Below, piece after piece: positions 28,416 to 39,228 of a stretch of DNA of 64,000 nucleotides. The notes below the pieces were generated by a model. The model did not search any database and was not told the origin of the DNA. It was given only the letters and a program-made list of their open reading frames with translations. Origin of the DNA: Acanthornis magna (lineage: Eukaryota; Chordata; Aves; Passeriformes; Acanthizidae); NCBI GenBank assembly GCA_036785705.1, contig JAWUZG010000015.1:4541001-4605000 (forward strand). Direction: 5' to 3'. Both the position numbers and the translations under genes were made by a program. Each line of letters opens with the position of its first letter. Positions within the stretch are counted from its first letter, which is position 1.

Positions 28416-29499
28416 CAAGAATTGCGGAGGCTGAGCCCTGTCAGAAAAACCTATGTTAAATCCCAACCCATCTATAATATAATTAACACCAGCTACAGAT
28501 TAGGCTGTATCTGAAGCAAATCAGATCCAACAGCCTCCTCTTTCCCACCCCCAAAGGTGGGTCAGGACTCCAGAACTGTGTGGGCATCCGTGTGCTGCGA
28601 GTTACTGGGATGCACGAAGAGGAAACAATAAACAGACTGGAACAGTCTGCTCCCTCTTCTCAGCTATGTTGTAAAATACATCAAGGTCACAGACCCAACC
28701 TAGTTAATAGAAGTTATCATTAAATTGCTGTTTTCTTTTACGGCAAATAAAATGCTTCTGAGCATCTGGGTGGTTTTCCCTTCCTCCTCATCTCTTAAAG
28801 AGAGATTAGTTTAGATTAAGCTGTTCCAGATAATGAAGTAAACTTCTGGCTTCCTATCCATGGAGAAACGTTCCTCAGGACACTACAATCCTTGTTTGGA
28901 GACTGCAGCCAGAGTAGGTGGTCAGGGAGAAGAGCAGGGAAACCTTCCCTGTCTGACTGGAGCCTCCCTATGGCACTGGGCAGAGAGAAAGCCCGTAGCT
29001 GGGCAGAGCTGATGCCCTAATGGGCCAGAAATGGGAAAAATCAGATCAAGAAAGGCATGTATATGAGTTTTTCCAGGTACGTCACATGGCCTGACAAGAC
29101 ACATCACCTACCTCACCCACAAAAGTTTCCCATCACAAAACCAGAATAGCAGAGAACTCCTTTGAAAACCTTATTGTTTGAGATTTTACGGCACAGACAA
29201 AGTGTGCCCTGAGCAGGAGGATGGGGCCACTTCTCACGCAGGCCAGCTGGCCAAGCAAATTTGACACCCAAGGGGCACACACCCACTCGCCACCTTGGAC
29301 CCAAATCCCATCCAAAGGGACATCTCTGCTCTCCAAATCCATCTCTCGGAGTGGAGAGGCCTCGGTGCGCTGGCACCTGGCCACATGCCCGGCTGCCGCT
29401 GCAGGAACCCTGGCTAGGAGCTGGCATAGCCCAGGCAGGACTTTACCCCGGCAGCCCGAGGGTGCGAGGTTAAACCACTGCCCCCAGCCAGGCAAGGAA

Positions 29500-29620
29500 A
29501 GCACCGAACGGGAAATCTGGGGTTTAGCCCCAGCTCCACCACAGATTTCCTGTGCAGCCTCGGGCTCGTCACTTAGCGGCCGCTCAGTTTTCCTACCTGT
29601 GACAACAGCGAGATGCCGTC
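29500..29620 (+). repeat. MIR-like SINE relic
   Basis: Decayed but ordered match to the 5' half and core of MIR: 'ggtttagccccagctccacca', then 'tgtgcagcctcgggctcgtca', then 'ctcagttttcctacctgtgac'. It sits just downstream (in gene direction) of the presumed ZHX3 first exon. Confidence 0.6.
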
Positions 29621-30255
29621 TGCTCGCATGCCGGATTGTCCCAAGCATCGGCACTTTAAACCTGGCACTGCCTCAACACCAGGAGCTCCAAAAATCCGCG
29701 GCGTGACCAACCCTCCGACCCCCATGCTGCGACACGAGTGGGGTCTGCTGCCCCGCTGTCCGTGGAGGGAGCAGCTAATGAAGGCTGGGAAAAAGCACTT
29801 TTCTACCTCTAAAAACCCAGACTAAAGGAAAAACAAGCCAGACCACCCCGAGGGAGAGGGGTCCCGAGCTGCCCCACGCAGCCGGGTGGGTCCCGGGCCG
29901 CCCCGCACAGCGGGGTGCTCACGCAAAGCTCCCACCGCGGCGGGACCGGATTTTTAATTGGATTTATTTCAATTTTAATTGCCGGCGAGCCCAAGGCAGG
30001 GCAGCGCAGCCCCGCCGGTCCCCGGCCAGCGGCAGGGCAGGGCTGGGCGCACCGGGGCGGCGGCGGGGTGGGGGGTCCACGCGTGTCCCGACCACCGGCT
30101 GCGCGCCCCGCACGGGGACGGGGGCTGTGCGACCGCCTCGGCCCCGCTGCCCCGCACCTGCCGGGGGCTCGCCGGTGCGGGGGGCACCGGGGACAGTGGG
30201 TGCGGGCGGGAGCGAAGCGAGGGGCGCGGGACCCTCCCGGGCGCCGGGCACTCAC

Positions 30256-30440
30256 CCGCGGCAGGTCCGTGGCGGCTCGGCGGGGCTCGGTGCGGGGCGG
30301 TCCGGTCCGGTGCGGTCCGGCGGAGGCCCCGGCCCCGAGCGCGGGGCGGGCGGCGCAGCGGGGCGGGCGGGCGCCGCCGAGCGCAGGCATCGGCGGGGGG
30401 AGCGCGGGGCGGGCGGGCGCGACACACACCGGCATCAGCC
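30256..30440 (-). other. ZHX3: Probable ZHX3 noncoding exon 1
   Basis: On the minus strand a consensus donor, GTGAGT, occupies 30,255 down to 30,250, directly after a GC-rich stretch. The CRE lies at 30,468-30,475, which would be a few tens of bases upstream of transcription start if the exon begins near 30,440. The 5' end is estimated, not seen. ZHX family genes have untranslated first exons separated from the large coding exon by long introns, which fits the absence of a coding frame here. A different minus-strand transcript is the main alternative. Confidence 0.4.
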
Positions 30441-30467
30441 GGGCTCCATCGCCGGGCGGGGGGGCGC

Positions 30468-30475
30468 TGACGTCA
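30468..30475. promoter_or_regulatory. Consensus cAMP response element
   Basis: Perfect palindrome TGACGTCA inside the CpG island, next to GC boxes and 15-20 bp from an NRF1-like GCGCCTGCGC at about 30,494-30,503. CREB/ATF factors bind this element. Its position upstream of the inferred minus-strand exon supports a core promoter here. Confidence 0.75.
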
Positions 30476-30532
30476 CCGCGGCCGGGCCGCAGCGCGCCTG
30501 CGCGGGGCGACACCGGGCGGGTGGGGACAGCC

Positions 30533-31170
30533 CCGGGATCGGGCACCGGGATCTGGGCTGGGACCGGGCACCGGGACCGGGCACCGGGATCTGGGCTGGG
30601 ACCGGGCACCGGGATCGGGATCGGGCACCGGGATCTGGGCTGGGACCGGGCACCGGGACCGGGCACCGGGATCTGGGCTGGGACCGGGCACCGGGACCGG
30701 ACACCGGGACCGGGCACCGGGATCTGGGCTGGGACCGGGCACCGGGACCGGGCACCGGGATCTGGGCTGGGACCGGGACCGGGCACCGGGATCTGGGCTG
30801 GGACCGGGCACCGGGGTCTGGGCTGGGATCGGGCACCGGGATCGGGATCGGGCACCGGGATCTGGGCTGGGACCGGGACCGGGCACCGGGATCTGGGCTG
30901 GGACCGGGCACCGGGGTCTGGGCTGGGATCGGGCACCGGGACCGGGCACCGGGATCTGGGCTGGGACCGGGCACCGGGACCGGGCACCGGGATCTGGGCT
31001 GGGACCGGGACCGGGCACCGGGATCTGGGCTGGGACCGGGCACCGGGGTCTGGGCTGGGATCGGGCACCGGGATCGGGATCGGGCACCGGGATCTGGGCT
31101 GGGACCGGGCACCGGGACCGGGCACCGGGACCGGGCACCGGGGTCTGGACTGGGGCCGGGCACCGGGGAG
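30533..31170. repeat. G-rich minisatellite with G-quadruplex motifs
   Basis: About 640 bp built from a few interleaved modules: a 25-mer CACCGGGATCTGGGCTGGGA+CCGGG, a 13-mer CACCGGGACCGGG, a variant with GGGGTCTGGGC, and a 19-mer with GATCGGG doubled. All reduce to a GGGAYC/GGGCAC hexamer theme. The plus strand repeatedly shows GGG-N4-GGG-N4-GGG-N2-GGG, a G-quadruplex pattern. The array keeps frames open on both strands for hundreds of codons, which explains very long translations with Pro-Gly-Arg or Gly-Thr-Asp texture. These are not genes. It lies just upstream of the presumed ZHX3 start. Confidence 0.95.
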
Positions 31171-31499
31171 TGCGGCGAGCGCCTGCACCGCGGTTTGCCC
31201 CGGGTGCTCGTAGGAGCCCCCCGAGCGCCCGTGGGGTGCGCGTACCGGGGAGCAGCACCGGACGCGGGGAGGGTGATGAGGAGCGTGCGGCCACCCCCGC
31301 GGGCCGGGCACGGAGCGGTGCACACGGGACCCCGCTGCCCCCGCCCCCTGTGCCGCTCCCCGCAGGGAGCTGGACCGGCAGGCGGCGAGTCCGGTCTGTC
31401 CGTGATCTCCATCAGCGCTGTCAAGGACCGCGGGCGGCTCGGGGCGGGCAGCCCTGCACCGGGTCCAACGCGGTGGACCGGGCATGGATGCCTGGAAGC

Positions 31500-34400
31500 T
31501 CCCACCCCTTGCCGTTCCCAGCCGGTGTCCCCCGGGGAGGTGGGACTGTCCCACCCGGGAAGGAGGGAGGCTGCTGCGGGCGGGGGGCTCAGGGGTACAG
31601 CCACAGGGGGAGCTGCGCTCGGGGGGGCTGGACCCCAAACTCCTCTCCGGCCCCCCGCACTGCCCGGACTGGAGAGGTGCTTGGCGTGCCCAAATTGCTG
31701 CACCCCAAGGCTTTGGCAGCGTCAACTCCCAGCCTGCCGTAAGCAGGTCAGGAATCGAACTGAGCACCAACTATTTATTTTAAATAAAGCGTGGCTTGGA
31801 AAGATCTTGTCTTGAAATCAGACACCAGCTTTGGACAAAAGATAAAAGATTTTCCAGCTGCCTAAATGTGCACGTCATCCCACTTCTCCTAGATTGGGAG
31901 CCGATGGTCAGACTTTGCTCACAGTTACATTGATGTAAATATGTCGCTTATCTAAAGCTGTTGGCTTTAGAGGTCCTGGCTGGATTTGTCAGCAGCTGGG
32001 ACACAAAAGCTGAGGGCTCTCAGTTCAGAGACTTCATTTTTTAGGACCATGTTTTGTTCAGGGCTGTCAGCTCTCCCAGTTTGTGTGTATGGCTGGATTT
32101 CTCTACAAGCCCTGGCTCTTGGAGCCACACAACTGCGTGGGAATTGCAGCTTTCTGGTTTTTCTTTTTAAGTAAGCTTGAACCCTTTGTGTTTACAGAAG
32201 AAATGTGAACTTCCAACAGGTCAGAAACTAGGAGCCAAATCAGCAGAGCATGTTTTTAAACCAGAACGGATGGTTTGAACCAGTCCTGCGGCTGTAATTC
32301 AGCTTTTTCAATGCTTGTGATTGGGGACTGAGGATGGCATTTCCTCCTCTTCAGGCAAAATGGCTTTCCCACCCACTCCATCGCATGCCAGGCCAGTCTG
32401 ACTTGATCTTTCTGGGAATGGCAAAGAAAAAACAAAACCAACAACACTGTTTTCCTGTTGTATTCCTGACTCCAGGGCTGGTATGCAGAACAGCTGGACT
32501 TTCAGGAGTTGTCCCTGTGCCTAAGGGAGTAGAGCACCTGAGCCATGCTCCCCATGGCTTTCACTGGATTGGAATTTCACCCCATCCAGCTGTGCTGACT
32601 TGGTGTTTCTGCCTCTCCTCTCATCCTGTTTTGCTGAATCACCCCTTTCACAAGCCTCTGGAGCTCTTTGTTGATCCAGGAAAGGAAATGGGAGCCCCAG
32701 CCCAGTCAGCTGAGGGTCAGGAAGCTCTGCCAGCCTTCCCCGAGCTCCCCCTCCTCTTAAAACGCTGTTTCTCCCTGCTGGGAGAAGAGGCCATGATAAT
32801 GAGAAAGCCCTTTCACATCCCAGCCTCTGGCAGGGATTCCCTGGAGGGTCACAGCAGAGGAATGTCAGTCAGAGATGACAGCCCTGCCAGCAGCAGGCAG
32901 CTGCTCCAGGGAGCTGCCCGGCACAGGGACCTTAGACCTGATGGGTTGATTGACTGCTGCCGCCCAGCCCCATGGCTCTGGCCACCCCTCACCACACGTG
33001 TGGTGCCTGCAGCATCCTGCTCAGTGCACAGCATTCAGGAAAAGGCATCTTTAGAGCTGTGCCTCAGCCTGCCTGGCTGCTGCCTGGGTTTTGCCAGCAT
33101 CTCAGGAAGCCCCAATGTAAAGGGGACACTGGTGAAGGTAAGGACAGAGCAGACCCAGGGAGAAAGGAGCCAGGCTAGTGGTCATCAGAGGATTGTGCCA
33201 GAGAAGAGTGAGGTCCTGGAGCATCCTGGTGCAGGAAAGGGAGCAGAACAGTTTCCTGGCTCAGGAGAGCAAAGAGGATTCAGGTGCTGCAGGGGTTTGC
33301 AATGTAGGCTTCCAGCCATCAGACAGTGCTGGTGTCCCCAGCTACTGGCTGAGCCCCACAGCTGGAGGGATTTCTCCTGTTCCAGCCCCAGCTTCACTTC
33401 TCTGCAAAGCAAAGGAAGACCCTTTTTCAGTCAACTTGGTTCCCATCCTGTCCTCTGCAGTCCCTGGTGAGCTGAGCTGTGTCAGGTCTCAGCCAGCATG
33501 AAGGCAGGAGGGTTGGCAAGCTCCCTGAGTCTGTCTCAGTGCTAGATTGTCCACCCTCCCTCCAAACATTTCACCCCAGACCCATGAAGAGGCAGGGAGC
33601 AAAAGAGGATCCAAGGAGACGCATCCTAAGGGACTGCCAGGCAGCTCAAATACGACATCAAGCAGCTGGGAAAAACCCAGAAATAATGTATTGGTAAAGG
33701 GAGGAGGAAAACCCCTCATGAACTCCCACCTTGAAGGCAGCTGGAGAATTGGCTGTGGCCTGGCTGGACTGCAGCTGCTGTCAAAATGCAAAGAGGGGGA
33801 AAAACAAGCCCATCCTTTTGACACAGCTTGTCCACTCTCCCATCCTGCAACTGTGGCATGACTTGCTTTTTTGGGACAGAGGAAAACTTAGGAGTCTCCT
33901 GGGTGCTCTCAACTGCCCAGTGGATGGGTGGGTGGGTGGATGGATGGGTGGATGGATGGATGGATGGATGGATGGATGGATGGATGGATGGATGGAGTTT
34001 TTCTAGAGAGGCCCAGGATCTCAGGATGTAGGCTTTCAGCACTGCAGTCAGTGGAGGCACAGGCAGCCCACAAGGCAGTGGTGCCCCATGCAGGGTGAAG
34101 GCTGTCATCTGGGATGGATGGGGAGTGCTGGGATGCAGGACAAAAGCTGCCAAGACGAACGTGGGTGTGAGCTTCTGGGAATGCAAGGAGCTGAAAATAT
34201 TGCATCTCAGTTGACTAATTAAAAAATCTGTCTTGTTTTGCAAAGGCTCATTGCAAACATCTGTGAGTTGTGGAGTTCCCAAAAGGATGAAGACACCTCT
34301 CCCTGTTGGAGCAGCTCCTGGGGGAGGATGCACAAGATACACACAGAAATCGGGGTGCACAGGGTTATGAGCACAGGGAGGGATGGATCTGCAAGGCTCA

Positions 34401-36000
34401 CCTTCTGAAAAAGAGGAAAGGGGAGTAAGAAGAAGTATGGAAAGCAGCTGGCAGGAACTAAGGATGATTTTATGGCTTTGCAAAAAATTACCATGGCAAT
34501 TAAAAGTGCTCTAAGCTTCTTGGAGGAGAAAGAAGGAAAGAAGAGGGAAGTAAAGGGCTGGATTGCAGGGTAGGACAGGGAGGAACAGCCATCACCCAGT
34601 AAGGCCATGGCACAGCTGGGCATCTGCTGCAGGGGCACAGGGGCACGAGCAAAGATTGGGCAAGGAGCCTTGGAGGTAAGTGAGGAGGAGTGTACTTCTT
34701 CAGGATGCCCAAGTGTCAGGAGCTCATGCCTGTGTCCAGAGGGTGGGGGCTTGAAGCCACAACAAGGCTGAGCTGTCCACATGCTCCTGCTGGCTTTCCA
34801 TTCCTTCTCCGTGCTCACCTGCAGATGCACATGTCTGGCTGAGGAAGAAATGGTGTCCTGCACTCAAATGTCCTCTGCTGAATGTCCTTGGCAGCATTTT
34901 TATGAGTTACCAGGCATCTGCAGCCCAGATCTGTCCTTGCTTTTGTGTCCCAGCCCTGGGGGTTGTGTTAGGGCCTCAGGGCTTGCAGGGTGTAACCCCC
35001 TGCCCTGGGTGAGACATGCTCCAGTGGCATCAGCAAGCACTGGTCTAAGGACAGCACCTGAAGTGTCACCCAAGGTGTCTTGCTGGAGGTTCCAGCAGGC
35101 TCCTTCCCTGCTGGGCACAAGTGCCCAGTGACCTGGCCATGGGCTGTGGGGTTTGGTGGCAGCTGCCCACCCTGCAGTGCCAGCCCACCCTCCTCAGGGA
35201 CTGCAGCCATGCCCAGCCACCCACAATAGCTGCTTTCAGTCCAATTTCACTGAGGGGCAGAGCTCTCAGAACACTAAGCTGCCGGAAAACAGGAAAATCT
35301 TCCTTCCTCAGCAGATTTGTCACAGCCTTCAGGAAAGTTCCCATGTTGGGACTGGGATCTTGTGTCCAGGCCGTGCTTGGCACTGGATGGGCACAGGGGG
35401 GATCTCTGTGCCTCCAATTGCCGTCAGCATAGCTGAAGAAAGTGAGGCACTGGGAGGTAACAGGGCTTGCCTGGGAATGAGCTGTGGCATTTCTGCAGAT
35501 CCACCCATCAGCTGGGACCAATAAGCTTTGGACCCTTCTTCTCAGGGACAAAAGACATCCTAAGCAGCCACCCTCCAGCTCTGGCGCTTCCCTGCTCTCA
35601 CAGCACAATGTCAGCTCCATGAATGATGTGTTGGAGAGCCTTCATCCCTAAAGTGGCACCACTAATCGCCATCACTCCAAAACCCAGCAGAGAAGTTGCT
35701 GGGGAATCACCAGCACAGGGGTTGGGTAAATACAGAACAGAGCCCACACCAGCCACATCCCTGCCCTGGAGTTACAATATGGTGGGAGTCAATGCTCATT
35801 TTGGGGGGCCCAAAAAACCCCACCACCTCAGCTTCTCACCACCCAGCTATTCCCACATCACTTCGCTACTGCTGTCAGGCTCCCTGAGATCCGGAGACCC
35901 TCAGTTTTTTTAAAGTGCCTGCTTTTTTGTGCTTTCCTTTCACCATGTCCTCTTTTCCTATCCCCCTGGAGATGGTGCACGGCAGAGGAACCCCTGGGCT
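31500..36000. other. Intergenic stretch between ZHX3 and LPIN3 promoters
   Basis: No convincing exon found. The GC content falls from the CpG island to genome-like values. Several open frames of 60-380 codons exist, but none resembles a known family and they overlap on both strands. The only notable structure is the tetranucleotide repeat at 33.9 kb. Confidence 0.5.
33920..33996. repeat. (TGGA)n microsatellite
   Basis: About 19 copies of TGGA, interrupted at the left by TGGG variants and nearly pure at the right. Likely polymorphic in length. It produces spurious frames of repeated Asp-Gly-Trp-Met or Ser-Ile-His-Pro. Confidence 0.95.
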
Positions 36001-36029
36001 TTGGCCACACTTTCTGTCTCATTAAGACA

Positions 36030-36372
36030 TCCCCGTGTCCTTGCGGGACCGTGTGTTGGAGAAGGAAGGGTCTCCGTGGGCACAAGGCAGCTGTGGCCGG
36101 AGCTGCTGGAGCGAACAGGGCTGTCGGATGAGCCCCGGGTGATCGGTGCCACCGCAGAGCCACCCCGGGCCTGCCCGGGCCCTCACCGGCTCAGCAGGGC
36201 CTGGAGCCCGGCGCTGCTGGGGAGACGGGCCCTCCCCTCGCTCCGCTCCGGTGGGAGGAAGGAAGCAGCAGGGAGAGGAGGGGCTGAGGGTGTGTTGTGC
36301 CGGCACAGAGCAAGCCCTGGGGTTCAGTTTTGCCCCGAAGTTGAGCAGGTGCTGAGGCTCAGAGCTGCCCAG
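36030..36372 (+). promoter_or_regulatory. LPIN3: Candidate LPIN3 promoter and noncoding exon 1
   Basis: A local cluster of CpG and GC-rich sequence about 2.7 kb before the first coding exon, with a donor-like CAG|GTAATG whose exon side ends at 36,372. Lipin genes usually start with a noncoding exon, and exon 2 here begins only nine bases before the ATG, so an upstream exon is required. No TATA box. The exact start and donor are not proven, and another donor-like CAG|GTGCTG lies about 25 bp upstream. Confidence 0.35.
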
Positions 36373-39027
36373 GTAATGGGGGAGGTCCTGCTGGTCTGCA
36401 CTGAGCGATGGAGGGGACGTGGATGTGAATGTGGGGAGGGTGCGCTGCTGGTGGGGTGGCCCAGGAGCAGAGGAGGCTGGTGCCAGCAAAGTATCTCGGT
36501 TGTTTTGGGAGGCTCTGTGACTCTGGAGGTTGATGTGAGCTGTGTTGCTTCAACAGGGGAGGACTGTCCCCTTCACCCTCTGCAAGAGCTGTGTGGTGGA
36601 GGGCTGTGATCCTGGCTGGTTTGGGGACTGAGGGCTGGAGATGCCCCATTCCTCTAGAGGGTTTATTTATTGAATGTGGCTAGAAGACCCTCTCTCTTGC
36701 CCTGTCTGCCTATTAATCTCTCTCTGGACTATAGCCTACCCTTCACCTCCCTAACAGGCCTGCTCCATCCATGCTGCTGCTGAGGCCTGTGGGGAAAAGC
36801 TTCTTCTCTCCATTCCCTGCCTTCCTCCAGCTGTCCTAGGTGAGGCCCACAGGAAATTAAATTCAGTGAGCTGAAAACTGTACCAGAGCCATGCTGAGCA
36901 GTCCCCAGCAATGAGATGCTTGGGGAGAGGGCAGCTGCCCATGGAGGCAAGGAGGGGCAGTGGCACCGCAGAGGGGACATGGCCCTGGCACTTGTTGTGC
37001 TGTGTGTCTGCAGTGTTATGTTGAGCTCTTGCACCTTGCATTCACCATGAAGGTGATGGTCAGTGTGGGATTGTTTCTGGTGATTGCCAAATTCCCACCC
37101 CAAATCCTATGAGATTTCTCCACCCAGGACTTTCCCTATGCACTCTTCAGGTCTGTGTCAGTGTATATCCCAGCTGGGAGCACATCAGTGCTGCCCTGAA
37201 GCATCAGGGTCAGTCTGATCATTCCTCCTCTCCAAAACTCCCCCCCGTGCAGTGAAGAGCTCTGTCCCATTTGCTGCCAGGCCCTGCGGCACAGCAGGGA
37301 AGGCAGCTGGAGGGCTGCCCGCCCCGACAGCAATGCCTGGGAAAGCTGGGCTCAGCAGGTTGGTGAGCGGCCCTGTGACCCTGGCCCCACTCACAGCAGA
37401 GCTGATGGAAGCACCGAAGCTTCGGGAGCTGGCTAGCACTTCTCTGCTGTCATCCCCCGGAGAGGATCTGGGATTTGGGTTTACAACCGGCTGTCAGAGG
37501 GAGGTGGGGGACGGGGCATGGAGCAGGAACCACTGTCCGCTCAGTCTGCCTTCCTGGAGGGATGTCTGGGAATGGGACAGGGCTGAGCTTGTGCAAAACA
37601 GATCGGAGAGGCTGGATACCTGCTGGGGCAGAGGGCTCGTCGCATGGCACATGATTATCATCATCCCTTTGGGTAAGGAACCCATTCCCCCCAGCCACCC
37701 TTTGGGTTGATTGTGCACTGGGGGCTGTGCTGAGAGTCCCTGGGGACACCACACCATCACCTGGCTGTGCTGCCAGCACAAGAGGTTTTCTTTTGTTCAT
37801 CGTGGCCATCCTGTGCCTTCCTGCTCTGCCTGGGACAAGGTGAGGTGCAGAGCTGGCAGCTGGGGGAGCTGGGCTCAGCTTCCCTGGTTCCCAGCCCCGA
37901 TGTGCTGACACTACGACCTCTCTCCTGCTGGTGCTGCTGTCCTGCTGATGCTGAGTGCTGAGCAAATGGAGCAAGGGGCTCCTCTGGCTGAGGCCTGGGA
38001 GCAGCACGCAGTACCCAAACAGAGATCTTCAGGGAAATACTGCGGGGACTTCAGTGCATTGACCAGGAAGTACCTGCCAGCAGTGGGCTGCAGGAAGTAG
38101 GGCTGCATGAAAGATGTTTGGAGCCTATGTGTGCCATTTTGTGTGGCTGGAGGCAAGGCTGTGCTGCAAGCCCAGCATGGACCATGTGGCTCTCAGGCTT
38201 GGCAGCCAGGCCTCTGCTCCAGCATGGTGGATGGGAATTGTCTCCACGCAAGTGAGCGGCTGAAGGATGTGAACAGGGGAGAGGATGAGCAGGAAGTAGG
38301 CAAGGCTTTCCTTCCAGATGTTCTTGCTAATGAAAACCGGGAGCTGTACAACCTTGGAGCGCAGCCTTGTGAAAGCAGTGTGGCAGAGCTGTCCAGGTGT
38401 TCTCTGGGCAGCATGGCCCCTTTACTGGGATTCCCTGGGAAAGATGGATGATGGTGGCAGGGGCCAAGATGTGGAGACCAGGAAGTTCTGGCTTGTACAA
38501 GAGCCGTGTCTGGCCAATTCTGCAATGCCTAAGTGGGATGCCTTCCCCTTCAAGTGGGAAATGTTAGGTTTGGACTTTGTTAAATATGAATGTGTGGTGT
38601 ATGCAGCAGCTTGGACTTCCCACCTGCTCTGAGTTGTTTGAGAATTTCTAAGGACGGTGTAGGGCAGGAGGTCTCCTGCCAGCCCAATTCTTGTTTGAAT
38701 GGGATATTGGCAGCTTGATTGTGCAGTGTTGCTGTGAGGTTGTATTTACCGTCCCAAGGGGCAAATGTGATGGTGTATCCCAAGCTAGATGCAATAACTC
38801 ATGCTTTGGCTTCTGTTCTGTTTCCTGGTACTCACAGAGGCCCTGACTAATGTTCATCAAGGCCGTTCAGGTGTTTGCCTCAGTTTCTCTAGAAAGAGGC
38901 TTACCTGTCCTCATGATGGGGTTGTGTTTGCAGCCATGACATGACTCTCCTAGAGTAAACTCACATTGCTTCTAGCTGCAGGAGTTCTCTTCCCTTACCT
39001 GAGTTCATTCCTGTCTCTCACTTGCAG

Positions 39028-39228
39028 TCTCAAACCATGAACTACGTGGGGCAGCTGGCTGAGGCCGTCTTCATCAGGGTGAAGGAGCTGTACCGGGAGC
39101 TGAACCCCGCCACCCTGTCGGGCAGCATTGATGTGGTTGTGGTGAGGCAGCCTGACAACTCCTTCAAGTGCTCCCCTTTTCACGTACGCTTTGGGAAGCT
39201 GGGAGTGCTGCGTTCCAAGGAGAAGGTG
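39028..39228 (+). CDS. LPIN3: LPIN3 coding exon 1: start and N-LIP first half
   Basis: Acceptor CTTGCAG ends at 39,027 and donor GTAAGT starts at 39,229. Translation starts at 39,037; the start residues MNYVGQLAE are those of all lipins. It covers residues 1-64, including [17 protein letters not shown] and the end of the first N-LIP strand set. Phase 0 at the 3' end. Confidence 0.95.

Larger units (their letters stand above)
1..30249 (-). other. Probable ZHX3 5' intron / noncoding region
   Basis: No open frame here shows the combination of family resemblance, splice sites and coding character seen in the lipin gene further right. The frames are short, overlap on both strands and are rich in simple sequence. 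Inference from vertebrate gene order: ZHX3 lies next to LPIN3 and is transcribed away from it, and its first introns are very long, so this stretch is best read as 5' intron sequence on the minus strand. The ZHX3 coding exon is not in the window. Listed separately are the old transposon relics, simple repeats, two AT-rich blocks that could be enhancers, and one short secretory-like frame. I see nothing else supportable between 1 and 8.1 kb, nor between 23.3 and 28.1 kb. Confidence 0.4.
29850..31480. promoter_or_regulatory. ZHX3: CpG island, probable ZHX3 promoter
   Basis: Very GC- and CpG-rich over about 1.6 kb, with repeated GC boxes (GGGCGG and complement). It holds a perfect CRE, an NRF1-like GCGCCTGCGC and a minus-strand splice donor, and there is no TATA box. 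This is the usual architecture of a broadly expressed vertebrate promoter. Assignment to ZHX3 is inferred from synteny with LPIN3 on the right and the minus-strand donor. Long stop-free frames run through the island on both strands, but they follow from its composition and the minisatellite within it. Confidence 0.55.

Noticed and set aside
1..30000. Coding exons of ZHX3 in the left half
   Set aside because: The homeobox/zinc-finger coding exon should give one very long frame with C2H2 and homeodomain motifs, and none is present.
29809..31815. Very long open frames (420-650 codons) on both strands across 29.8-31.8 kb
   Set aside because: They run through the CpG island and the GGG-rich minisatellite, where stop codons hardly occur. 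They overlap in opposite and shifted frames and have only repeated Pro-Gly-Arg or Gly-Thr texture.
32334..33470. A 378-codon plus-strand frame between the CpG island and LPIN3
   Set aside because: Open by chance in GC-rich noncoding sequence. There is no motif, the residue use is biased, and no conserved splice signals are seen. It is kept as doubtful only because of its length.
33716..34483. A 255-codon minus-strand frame over the TGGA repeat
   Set aside because: Its middle is the microsatellite read as Ser-Ile-His-Pro, and the rest has no family resemblance or splice sites.
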